A stretch of 19,238 nt of DNA, taken from positions 1 to 19,238 of the forward strand of contig CALMOL010000036.1 of NCBI GenBank assembly GCA_937871685.1, given 5' to 3'. Shown here piece after piece: positions 1 through 6,910 of the stretch. Position numbers and translations under genes: made by a program. Under the pieces are notes generated by a model, which searched no databases, was not told the DNA's origin, and saw only the letters and a list, made by a program, of their open reading frames with translations. This stretch comes from an uncultured Verrucomicrobiota bacterium (GTDB lineage Bacteria; Verrucomicrobiota; Verrucomicrobiia; Chthoniobacterales; SZAS-18). The stretch's first letter is position 1. Each line of letters starts with the position of its first letter.

Positions 1-511
1 GGGTAGCCTGGGAAACGGACCCAATGAAACCGCATGCCGCCAAGCCGCGGAGCACGGCGCGCTGGAGCGCGCGACCGGTGGCGCTGGGCGGGTAGGCCGG
101 GTCGAGGTCTTCCAGCGCGTAGCGCACCGCGAGGAGATCGTGGCAGGTCGCCGTCACCGCGCAGCGCGGGAACCAGCGGCGCACGAGCGGGGCATAGACG
201 GCGTTGGAATGATCCGCGAAATGAACCCAGGTGGCGTCCGGCCGCCGCCGCAGCCCCGCGAGCAAGCCGAGCGGGAAGAGCGCGTATTTGTCGAGGTAGG
301 CGAGCCACTTGCCGGCGGCCCCGCCGCGCGCGAGCCGGCCCAGGACGCGTCCCGGCGCGAGGATCTCGACGGCCCAGCCCAGCGCGCGCAGGCCCTCGGC
401 AAGCATGCGCGAGAAGCGCAGCATCGATTCCTGCGCGTCGGCGGCGTAATTGCCAACGATCACCAAGCGCGGGCGCGCGCCGGACAATTCCCCATGAGGC
501 ATACGCAGCAT
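1..511 (-). CDS. GT4-like glycosyltransferase, N-terminal part (cut by window edge)
   Basis: About 170 residues of the acceptor-side Rossmann domain of a GT-B glycosyltransferase are visible; the donor-binding half lies beyond the left edge. The protein begins with a short polar leader, then a first beta strand and loop (LVIVGNYAADAQESM, residues 16-30) and an amphipathic helix (MLAEGLRALGW). Residues 122-130 read TCHDLLAVR, the position where GT4 enzymes usually carry a 'HD' segment, and the last visible residues (GFIGSVSQAT) match the usual 'VS' strand just before the interdomain linker. It probably transfers a sugar from a nucleotide donor to a lipid-linked glycan in the cytoplasm; donor and acceptor are unknown. 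The start used is ATG at 511, with a second in-frame ATG at 502. The gene follows the polymerase/ligase-like gene by 23 nt, a spacer that contains a hairpin. Family placement rests on half a protein. Confidence 0.82.
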   Translation of the reverse strand, partial: MLRMPHGELSGARPRLVIVGNYAADAQESMLRFSRMLAEGLRALGWAVEILAPGRVLGRLARGGAAGKWLAYLDKYALFPLGLLAGLRRRPDATWVHFADHSNAVYAPLVRRWFPRCAVTATCHDLLAVRYALEDLDPAYPPSATGRALQRAVLRGLAACGFIGSVSQAT

Positions 512-512
512 G

Positions 513-527
513 CGGGGCTGAGCCCCG
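513..527 (-). promoter_or_regulatory. Hairpin between a Shine-Dalgarno-like site and the start codon
   Basis: A 6-bp GC stem (CGGGGC/GCCCCG) with a 3-nt loop lies between the stop codon of the upstream gene (TAG, 535-537) and ATG 511. The purine run AGGAAGAG (529-536) is about 17 nt from the ATG in linear sequence, too far for normal pairing, but folding the hairpin would bring it close. There is no U tract, so this is not a convincing intrinsic terminator. The stem is seen directly; its function is inferred. Confidence 0.4.
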
Positions 528-534
528 GCTCTTC

Positions 535-2004
535 CTAGGTCCGCTGGCCGTGCAGCAACTCGGCGTAGGCGGAGCGGCCACGGCGCACCGTGGCGAGCGC
601 AGGCTCGGAGACCAAGGACAGCGGCTCGTCCTCGTCGTCGGGCGAGCGAGCGGCCGCCAGGCAAAGGCCACCGCCGATCACGGCAAAGCCCAGCGCGGTG
701 GGCTGGCCAAGCTGCCCGCCGAGCAGCGTGTCCCAGCAGGCGGCAAACATCATGAAGGGCAGCGGGTTGTTCTGCCGGTCCAGGGCCGCGAGCGAGACGC
801 GCAGCAGCATGAAGGTGAAGGCGACGCGCAACGCGATGAAGGCAAAGCCCAGCACCGGACCGCTCTCCAGCACCGCGCGGGCGAAATCACCCTCGGCGAG
901 GAGAAAGGCGCGCTTGGCCGTCCCGGTGGCGAGGGCGCCGCCGGCATTGGTGCCCAAACCCAGCCCGTAGCCGAAGGCCGGCGCATGCGCCGCCTCCTCG
1001 AAGGGCGCGAGGTAATTGGACAAGTAGCGCATGACCACGCCGGTGCGCACGTTCTCCGCGTCGCCCATGCGCTCCTCCAGCACGTCAAGTCCGGTGCGCG
1101 TGACGGAAAAGACGTTGAGCGCCACGAAGCCCGCGAGAACGGCGGCGAGCAACCGGCCCGAGGAGCGGGCGTATTCCGGCCGGTGTATGCACACGTAAAG
1201 CATCACCAGCCACACGGTCACGGTGGCGCCGATCGCCGCGCGCGAGCCAGACAAGCCAAGCATGAGCGCGGAGGCGAAGCCGGCCGCCAGCATCAAGCGG
1301 CGCGAGAAGACGTTGAGCTTGAGCAGCTGGTGGCACAGGAAAGCCACGCATAAGGTCAGGTAGGCCACGAGGCCGTTGGTGAACGAAAAGGTGCCCGGCG
1401 GCCGGACCCGGCCCAACGAAGTCTCCATCTGCATCCCCTCGCCCCCCGCGGCCACGTTGATCCATGCATCGCGCGGGGATTGGAACTGCCAGAGCACGAG
1501 CGCGGCCATGGGCGGCGCGAGCCACAACGCCCAGCGTCCCAGGGTTTCCACGTCCCGGCGGTCGAAGTATTGCGGGATCAGCAGGATCAGCGGCAGATGC
1601 AGGAAGTTGGCGCGCAGGCCGTAGAGCATCACGTCCAGGCCCAGCACGCCGCGCCCGGCCAGCAGACCGGTGCCGTCGGCCAGCAGCATCGAAGCCAGGA
1701 GTTGCAGAATTCCCAGGGCCATGGTGGAAACCACCAGCGGATGACCGACGATGAGCCGCCCTTGCGCGAGAGAAAGGAAGTAGGCAAGCAGGAGCACGGG
1801 GTCGCGAACCACGAGCAATGGGGTCGCCAGTCCCGGCAACACCCACTTGCGAAGCGTCCCCTCGAACACCCAAAGAATGAAATAGAGCGTCAGGAGCCGC
1901 CTCACCGGCACGCTGGCTGAAGCCCGCACGTCGCCAGCAACCAGGAACGGGAGAAAGTCGTTGTGAGCGACAGCGGCGGCAGGGATCACGGGCAAAAACG
2001 TCAA
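535..2004 (-). CDS. O-antigen polymerase/ligase-like membrane protein (Wzy/WaaL type)
   Basis: A 489-residue integral membrane protein with about ten to twelve hydrophobic segments between residues 35 and 452 and a polar acidic tail (454-489). Features typical of the Wzy/WaaL group are the LSGSRAAI segment (251-258), a long soluble loop around 302-375 containing GYGLGLGTNAGG (345-356), and the following E..FAR..LESG segment (371-382). Members polymerise lipid-linked repeat units or ligate a finished glycan to its carrier on the outer face of the cytoplasmic membrane; sequence alone does not say which. Near the N-terminus, FEGTLRKWVLP (48-58) marks a subgroup of O-antigen-ligase-like proteins. 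The start is probably TTG at 2004: the stop codon of the upstream gene runs into GAGGGGG, about 10 nt before this TTG, and no ATG lies nearby. GTG at 1989 is the main alternative. Fold assignment is firm, exact role is not. Confidence 0.87.
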   Translation of the reverse strand: MTFLPVIPAAAVAHNDFLPFLVAGDVRASASVPVRRLLTLYFILWVFEGTLRKWVLPGLATPLLVVRDPVLLLAYFLSLAQGRLIVGHPLVVSTMALGILQLLASMLLADGTGLLAGRGVLGLDVMLYGLRANFLHLPLILLIPQYFDRRDVETLGRWALWLAPPMAALVLWQFQSPRDAWINVAAGGEGMQMETSLGRVRPPGTFSFTNGLVAYLTLCVAFLCHQLLKLNVFSRRLMLAAGFASALMLGLSGSRAAIGATVTVWLVMLYVCIHRPEYARSSGRLLAAVLAGFVALNVFSVTRTGLDVLEERMGDAENVRTGVVMRYLSNYLAPFEEAAHAPAFGYGLGLGTNAGGALATGTAKRAFLLAEGDFARAVLESGPVLGFAFIALRVAFTFMLLRVSLAALDRQNNPLPFMMFAACWDTLLGGQLGQPTALGFAVIGGGLCLAAARSPDDEDEPLSLVSEPALATVRRGRSAYAELLHGQRT

Positions 2005-2014
2005 ACTTCTCGCA

Positions 2015-2021
2015 CCCCCTC
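2015..2021 (-). promoter_or_regulatory. Shine-Dalgarno-like GAGGGGG overlapping a stop codon
   Basis: Reading the minus strand, the TGA stop of the upstream gene (2020-2022) continues directly into GGGGG, giving GAGGGGG about 10 nt before the TTG at 2004. It is one of few recognisable ribosome-binding sites in the window and is the reason for accepting a TTG start for the polymerase/ligase-like gene. Confidence 0.45.
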
Positions 2022-3636
2022 ACGGCTTCGTCCAGGTTTCGTGGAACCGTAGGCCAAGCTGGTCCGTTCGCTCGCTTACCTCTGGCAGGAGGCGGCGCAC
2101 CTCCTCCGGCCCCCAAGCCGCCATTTTGCGCGCGATGGCCAAGTATCGCAGCCGCTCGGGCATGACCGTTCGAAAAGCCGCCGCGTCCACGGGTGCCCCG
2201 GCCACCGCGTAGGAATACACTGGGTCCAGGCTGGGTCGGAAGCGCTCGCCCGCGAGCAGGTGCGCCAGCGGATCGGACGCGAAATAGCATTCGCCTGGGT
2301 GAGCCTTGATCGCGCGAAACGCTTCGGTCAGGACCGTCCCCCGCTCCGGGTGCAGCAAGACGAGATGCCCGACTGCCGCCAGCGTCACCGCGCCGGCGAC
2401 CGCCACCAAGGAGGCGTGGACGCTGAGCTGGCCCGCGCGGCCGGCGCGTTCCAGCAAGGCGACGAGCGAGAGAATGCCCGCGACGCCAAGGGGAAGAGCC
2501 ACGAAGGCCCAACCGTTGATCGCGCCGCCGTATTTGGCCACGCTGGCGATCGCGACCGGGACATCCGCCAACGCCACGAACAGGAGACAGCCTATGATCC
2601 GATGCGCGGAGTCGATCGCCATCGAAGCAACCGGGGAGACTTCCGTCGAACCACGCCCCGAGGGAGAAAGGAGGCCTCGGGCCAACGCGCCCGCGACCAG
2701 CGCCGTTGCCAGGAATGCCACCCCGTAAACTTGGATCGCCTGCAAAGCCAAGTAGGCGGCGGAAAGGGCCTTTTCGGGCAAGGAGGAGGAAGTGTTAACC
2801 AAGGCCATCTGGCCATACTCCATCGCCGACCAAGTATACCAGGGAAAGCGAGTCAGGGTGCGGAAGTTATGGACAATCGCCGCCGCCCCGCTTTGCCAAA
2901 CTGCCCAGCTGTAGATGGCAACCCCGAAAACTGCCGCGGCCAATCCCAGGACCAGCACCCGCCGCCAGCCGGCCGACCACCATACGTAAAGGCACACCGC
3001 GCCCACGCTTCCGAGCGCGTTCAGCTTGCAGCATACGCTCATAGCTCCGAACAAGCCGGCGGCAAGCGTCCAGCGGAGCCCCGCGCGTTGCGGCGTGGGC
3101 AAGTCGGCGCGAAGAACCGCGTAGCACATCAGCAACAGCAGGCCAAAAGTCGGCGCATCGACGTGGATCCGCCGCGTGACGTAGTCCAGCGATCCCGCCG
3201 TGAACACGAGCACCCCAAACCCGATCAAAGCCGCCGTCACGCCGATGGCCGGCGCCCTTCCTCGCTCCGCGCGGCGTCGGGCACAAAACAGCGCGCAGAG
3301 CAGCCCCACGGGCACAAGGATATAAAGGTGCGTGAGGACCATCGCCACCGTGACGGCCGCCACCGGCTCCCGCGCCGCGACGCAGGGCAGATAAAGGACT
3401 GGAAACAAGGGTCCGTAGCCCATCATCACCCACGGGGGCTCCCCGGGCAGGGAATACAGGGGATAGCCTTGCGCCAGCGCGAAGCTGGGGGCCAGGCGGA
3501 TGGACGTCCAAGGGTTGTTGAGGTTCTGCGTGACAGAGACCGCAATCGAAACCAGCAGGAAGACCACCGCGGCAGCGCGTGCCGCGCTTCGCAGCCAGCG
3601 TGGGGGCAGGGAGTCGTCGGTTGGCGCGAGTGACAT
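2020..3636 (-). CDS. GT-C-like multi-pass membrane glycosyltransferase, not one of the paralogue trio
   Basis: A membrane protein of about 538 residues with ten or more hydrophobic segments. The plan is that of GT-C/PMT-like transferases that use polyprenyl-phosphate sugars: one N-terminal membrane segment, an external loop with a short YGPLF motif (74-78), a later HVDAP segment (158-162) and a CKLNA segment (203-207) where relatives often have a Lys near the membrane. The C-terminal ~130 residues are soluble and include HPGECYFASDPLAHLLAGE. It resembles the trio at 12096-19238 in architecture but not in detailed sequence. The preferred start is ATG 3636, which gives a normal short leader before the first membrane segment. 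A TTG at 3672 directly after the upstream stop would add 12 residues; neither has a clear ribosome-binding site. Its base composition is visibly less GC-rich than its neighbours. Substrate unknown. Confidence 0.83.
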   Translation of the reverse strand: MSLAPTDDSLPPRWLRSAARAAAVVFLLVSIAVSVTQNLNNPWTSIRLAPSFALAQGYPLYSLPGEPPWVMMGYGPLFPVLYLPCVAAREPVAAVTVAMVLTHLYILVPVGLLCALFCARRRAERGRAPAIGVTAALIGFGVLVFTAGSLDYVTRRIHVDAPTFGLLLLMCYAVLRADLPTPQRAGLRWTLAAGLFGAMSVCCKLNALGSVGAVCLYVWWSAGWRRVLVLGLAAAVFGVAIYSWAVWQSGAAAIVHNFRTLTRFPWYTWSAMEYGQMALVNTSSSLPEKALSAAYLALQAIQVYGVAFLATALVAGALARGLLSPSGRGSTEVSPVASMAIDSAHRIIGCLLFVALADVPVAIASVAKYGGAINGWAFVALPLGVAGILSLVALLERAGRAGQLSVHASLVAVAGAVTLAAVGHLVLLHPERGTVLTEAFRAIKAHPGECYFASDPLAHLLAGERFRPSLDPVYSYAVAGAPVDAAAFRTVMPERLRYLAIARKMAAWGPEEVRRLLPEVSERTDQLGLRFHETWTKP

Positions 3637-3672
3637 GGCAGCGGTGAGGGAGGTCGAGGCAGGAAAATCCAA

Positions 3673-4932
3673 TCAGCAGAGGGTGCCCTGTGATTCCAGA
3701 CCCGCGCGCACGGCGCGCTCCACGCCGCGGCGATATTTCTCCCAAGTCAGGGCGCGCGCCTTGGCAAGCGCGGCGGCCTTCATCTCGGCGAGGCGCGCCG
3801 GCGAGGAAAGCAGCGTTTCCAGCGCGCCCGCCAGCGCATCCACGTCACGCACGGGCGTCACGAAGCCGTCCTCGCCCTCGGTGAGCACGTCGGGACCGCC
3901 CGTGTGCGGCGTGGCGATCACCGGGAGCCCGCACGCCAGCGCCTCCAGGATCACCAGTCCGAAGCCCTCAAAGAGCGAGGGGAATACCAGCACGTCGTGC
4001 CGGCGCATTTCCTCGAGCACCTCGTGATGGGTGAGCGAGGGGATCCAGCGGTGCGTGCGCAGGGCGGCGTCCAGCGGCGCGCACGGCACGTCGAGCCGCG
4101 CGCCCACGAGGGTGAGTTCCACGCGCGGCGCCAGGCGCGCCACGGCCTCCAGCAGATAGGACACGCCCTTTCGCTGCGTGAGCGCGCCCACGAAGATCGC
4201 GCGCAGGCGGCCGGGCGCGGCCGGGGGGGCGGGATCGGCCCAGCCGCGGTCGGGCGCGCCATAGGGAATCACGTCCACCGGGCCCCTCTCGCCGGGGCAG
4301 GTCGCCAGCGTGCCCTCGGTGAAGCGCGACGCCACAAGAATGCGCGAGGCGCCGGTGATCTCGCGCTCCTTGCGCGCGAGCTTCTGTTCCGAGTCGCGGA
4401 TGCCGTCGAGGGTGGCGGCCCACTCGGGAAGGCGCGCGGCCTCCTCGCGGTAGATGGCCTGGGCGGAGCGCCAGTAGCCAATGGGCAGGTCGTAAAAGCG
4501 CGCCAAGCCCAGCTCGCGCGCGGCGGCGAAGGAGTCCTCCGCGCCGTCCTCGTAGGCATACACACCGCGCAGCAGACCAGCCGCGCCGAGGGTGCGCGCG
4601 CGGCGCGCCACGCGCCGGTCGAGATCCTGGTAAATGGCATCCAGCGAGAACACGCCCCGCTCGTGCCGCGCGAGGACGCCGAGGCCGACCCGCGAAGAAA
4701 TTAGCCTCCCCCACTCGCGCCACGGAAAGGAGCGAGCGCGGGCGCGCACCGCGGCGGGAAACATCCGGCGCTCCAGCTCGCGCCGCAGCCGCGGGGGGGC
4801 GAGACGAGCCTTCCACGAGTCTGGGTTCCACTCGACACAGGTCCAAAATTCCTCCAACAGCCCAGCCTCGGCCAGCGCGAGCGCTGCGTGGCGCACGTTG
4901 GCGTTGCCGGTGGGATGGGACAGGAGCAACAA
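3673..4932 (-). CDS. GT4-family glycosyltransferase
   Basis: A 419-residue GT-B enzyme. The N-terminal domain opens with LLLSHPTGNANVRHAALAL, a beta strand and glycine loop known from GT4 enzymes. The donor domain starts at FVGALTQRKGVSYLLEA (247-263), whose basic residues normally contact the nucleotide diphosphate. It ends with the E-x7-E element FEGFGLVILEA (E322, E330) and the usual CGLPVIAT and DGFVTP segments. It should transfer a sugar with retention of configuration at the cytoplasmic face; donor unknown. The start is TTG at 4932, the first plausible start after an in-frame stop at 5002-5004, so no ATG or GTG extension exists; the next codon is also TTG. Two G7 runs (4223-4229 and 4793-4799) fall in Ala-Pro-Pro codons. 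A 110-nt structured spacer separates it from the upstream GT4 gene. Confidence 0.92.
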   Translation of the reverse strand: MLLLSHPTGNANVRHAALALAEAGLLEEFWTCVEWNPDSWKARLAPPRLRRELERRMFPAAVRARARSFPWREWGRLISSRVGLGVLARHERGVFSLDAIYQDLDRRVARRARTLGAAGLLRGVYAYEDGAEDSFAAARELGLARFYDLPIGYWRSAQAIYREEAARLPEWAATLDGIRDSEQKLARKEREITGASRILVASRFTEGTLATCPGERGPVDVIPYGAPDRGWADPAPPAAPGRLRAIFVGALTQRKGVSYLLEAVARLAPRVELTLVGARLDVPCAPLDAALRTHRWIPSLTHHEVLEEMRRHDVLVFPSLFEGFGLVILEALACGLPVIATPHTGGPDVLTEGEDGFVTPVRDVDALAGALETLLSSPARLAEMKAAALAKARALTWEKYRRGVERAVRAGLESQGTLC

Positions 4933-4973
4933 AGGGCGGGCGGAAGATAGGTATGGGAGGCGGGCGGCCCGGG

Positions 4974-5040
4974 CGTGAGAAGGGTGAGCGTTCCTTGCGC
5001 GTCATCCGACGCAACCGTCTTCAACTTGACCCTTCTCGCG
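4974..5040 (-). promoter_or_regulatory. Nested stem-loop in the 110-nt spacer between two GT4 genes
   Basis: Arms 4974-4985 and 5029-5040 form a 12-bp stem with one G-U pair on the transcribed strand (core GAGAAGGGT/ACCCTTCTC). The 43-nt interior holds a second stem, TTGCG at 4995-4999 with CGCAA at 5010-5014. The outer stem begins three bases after the TGA of the upstream gene (5043-5045). There is no T tract. It could slow or process the transcript, or act on the TTG start at 4932; the pairing is visible, the role is not. Confidence 0.45.
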
Positions 5041-5042
5041 GG

Positions 5043-6089
5043 TCACTTCCCGCAGCTTCTGGCGCCCGCCACCTTTTCCAGCAGGGCAAGGTAGGCGCCG
5101 GCCACGCGATCAGCGCGCATCGGGGCGAGGTGGGCACGGACGCCGGCGCGCAGGCTGGCGCGCAGCGCCGGGTTCGTGAGGACGTGGCGCAGCGCGCAGG
5201 CCAGCGCGTGGACGCCGCCGTTGAGCACCTTCAGCCCACAGGAGCCCACGGCCTCGGCGAGGCCGCCGCCGTTAGTGCCGACGATCACGCAGCCGCACGC
5301 GATGCCTTCCAGCGCCACCACCCCGAAGGACTCGGGGAAGACCGAGGGCACCACCATGACCTCGTGCCGGTTGAGCAGGCGCACCAGTTCCTCGCCCTCA
5401 CAGGTGCCCTGGAAGTCCACTTGACCCGTGAGGCCGAGCGCGGCCACGCGCGCCCGCAGGCGCATCTCCTCGGGGCCGGTGCCCACGACCGTGAGGGGCG
5501 GGCGCAGGCTGTAGTCATCTCGCAGGAGAACGAGCGCGCCGAGCAACTCGTCCAATCCCTTGCCGGGGATCAGGCGGCCGAGGAACACCAGCCGCAACTC
5601 GCGCTCCACGTCCGGCAGCACGCGGAAGAGGCTGTCGTCGTAAGGATTCGAGATGATGGCATCCACGCGGCCCACGTTGCCGGCGAGCGCGCGGCTCACG
5701 GCGATGGAGCAGCCCGACAGGCGCACGGCGCGTCGCTTGAGGTGGTCGCGCAGGGTGGGGCGACCGGCGGGATCAGCCAGCCACGAGTGGTGAGCCACCG
5801 CCCACGGGCGCGGCGAGAGAAGGAGCGGCCAGAGGGCGTTGAGCGAAATGTTGTTCTGGAAATACAGGTCACACCAGCGCATCAGGCGAACGAAGGCGTC
5901 GGACGATGGCTGGCGCACCACCTCGTAGCGACGACCAGAGGCGGCGTCGAAGTCAGGCGGGGCAGGCGTGTTGGTGATGAGCTTGATCTCGTGCCCGGCG
6001 CGGGCGAATCGCTCGGCGAGCAGCGCCGAAACGGTCTCCAGCCCGCCGATGTCCGGCGCGAAAGCGTAGGAGAAAAAAAGAATTTTCAC
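5043..6089 (-). CDS. GT4-family glycosyltransferase
   Basis: A compact 348-residue GT-B enzyme. It starts with KILFFSYAFAPDIGGLETV: strand one, then the IGG loop (14-16) typical of GT4 acceptor domains. The donor domain carries FLGRLIPGKGLDELLGA (169-185), VVGTGPEEMRLRA (201-213) and the E-x7-E element in PESFGVVALEGIACG (E253, E261). It is expected to be a cytosolic retaining sugar transferase acting on a lipid-linked acceptor. The start is GTG at 6089, which overlaps the stop of the deacetylase gene as GTGA, so the two are translationally coupled. An A7 run (6073-6079) falls at its Phe-Phe codons right after the start. Downstream is the 110-nt structured spacer. The GT4 call is firm; sugar specificity cannot be read. 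Confidence 0.93.
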   Translation of the reverse strand: MKILFFSYAFAPDIGGLETVSALLAERFARAGHEIKLITNTPAPPDFDAASGRRYEVVRQPSSDAFVRLMRWCDLYFQNNISLNALWPLLLSPRPWAVAHHSWLADPAGRPTLRDHLKRRAVRLSGCSIAVSRALAGNVGRVDAIISNPYDDSLFRVLPDVERELRLVFLGRLIPGKGLDELLGALVLLRDDYSLRPPLTVVGTGPEEMRLRARVAALGLTGQVDFQGTCEGEELVRLLNRHEVMVVPSVFPESFGVVALEGIACGCVIVGTNGGGLAEAVGSCGLKVLNGGVHALACALRHVLTNPALRASLRAGVRAHLAPMRADRVAGAYLALLEKVAGARSCGK

Positions 6090-6853
6090 GGGTTGGTTCC
6101 CGCGGCGGGGAAAACGCCAGGGCGCCGCCCGAGCCAGCGGGCCGCAAGCGCCTTGAGCGGGTTGCCGCGTCGCCAGCGCACGAGGAAACGCGGCATTGCA
6201 AGGTGGTCGCCACCGGGCGTGGGGAGCGCTGGCTCCACGGTGGCGGCGGTGTGGTAGCCGGCCTCGGCGACGAGGGCACGGACGCGCGCGTCGTGATCGC
6301 CGTAGGGATAGGCGAAGTCGGTCACGGGCACGCCGAAAGCGTCCTCCAGCCGGCGGCGCGAGCCGACGACCTCCTCGCGCGCGTCAGCCTCGGCCAAGCG
6401 CGTCAGGCGCGGGTGCGTGAGCGAGTGCGCGCCGATGCGCTGCCCGGCGGCCAGCCACTCGCGCACCTGCGCGGCGTCGAGCAGTTCCTCGCGCACTTCG
6501 CCCTCGCGCGTTTCCCAGTCGTTGTGCCCTCCGAGCCGACCGGCGACGAGGAACACGATGGCGGTCAGCTTGTGCGCCACGAGAGCAGGGAGCGCGTGGC
6601 CCAGCAGGTGCGCGAAGCCATCGTCAAAGGTCAGGCACACGCCACCAGGCTGACCGGAGGCAGCCTCAGGTGGCGTCCGCGCGGGCAAGCTTGCCAGGGA
6701 GCGCGTGAGGCGGCGAAACATCCCCGGCGGCACATAAAGTGCCCGCGCCCGCGCTCGCCAGGGGATCGGGGCCACCTTGTGCCACATGAGCACCGGGCAG
6801 CCCGCGGCGGCGAGACGGGCGATTTCACGGGCCTTGGAAAGAAAAGGCGGCAT
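6086..6853 (-). CDS. Polysaccharide deacetylase (CE4 / NodB domain)
   Basis: A 255-residue CE4 hydrolase. The TFDDG motif (75-79, with the catalytic-base and metal-binding Asp pair), the metal-binding HSLTH motif (H143, H147) and FAYPYG (180-185) are all present in order, so the metal triad looks complete. The N-terminal VLMWHKVAP segment is typical of polysaccharide-cluster members. CE4 enzymes remove N- or O-acetyl groups from sugars. No signal peptide or membrane segment is evident, so it probably acts in the cytoplasm, perhaps on a lipid-linked intermediate or precursor; that is an inference. ATG 6853 is preferred over GTG 6856 because AAAGGA (6859-6864) is at better spacing for the ATG. 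The final bases overlap the GTG start of the downstream GT4 gene, so deacetylation and the next transfer step are probably co-expressed. Confidence 0.93.
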   Translation of the reverse strand: MPPFLSKAREIARLAAAGCPVLMWHKVAPIPWRARARALYVPPGMFRRLTRSLASLPARTPPEAASGQPGGVCLTFDDGFAHLLGHALPALVAHKLTAIVFLVAGRLGGHNDWETREGEVREELLDAAQVREWLAAGQRIGAHSLTHPRLTRLAEADAREEVVGSRRRLEDAFGVPVTDFAYPYGDHDARVRALVAEAGYHTAATVEPALPTPGGDHLAMPRFLVRWRRGNPLKALAARWLGRRPGVFPAAGTNP

Positions 6854-6858
6854 CACGG

Positions 6859-6864
6859 TCCTTT
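6859..6864 (-). promoter_or_regulatory. Ribosome-binding site AAAGGA of the deacetylase gene
   Basis: On the minus strand AAAGGA lies 5 nt before ATG 6853 and only 2 nt before GTG 6856, so it supports the ATG start. It is the clearest Shine-Dalgarno sequence in the window. Confidence 0.6.
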
Positions 6865-6884
6865 CCCGGGGTTTGATAGAGCCG

Positions 6885-6904
6885 GCATGTCATGCGGGGG
6901 CATG
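6885..6904. repeat. Three alternating GCATG/CATGC half-sites in an intergenic spacer
   Basis: The 57-nt spacer between the GT4 gene (stop 6911) and the deacetylase gene contains GCATG (6885-6889), CATGC (6891-6895) and GCATG (6900-6904). The middle copy can pair with either neighbour, so two mutually exclusive small hairpins are possible; as DNA it is also a short palindrome. Function unknown, and chance is possible at this size. Confidence 0.35.
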
Positions 6905-6910
6905 GGCGAT

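Noticed and set aside
34..1353. Long open frame on the plus strand opposite the partial GT4 and polymerase/ligase-like genes
   Set aside because: Its translation is Arg/Ala/Gly-rich with no domain or membrane pattern, while the minus strand has clear protein families. In DNA of this GC content antisense frames stay open by chance.
4701..5024. 107-codon minus-strand frame upstream of and overlapping the GT4 gene that starts at 4932
   Set aside because: Considered as a frameshifted N-terminus, but the GT4 protein already begins with a complete first strand at TTG 4932 and the alternative frame shows no conserved segment.
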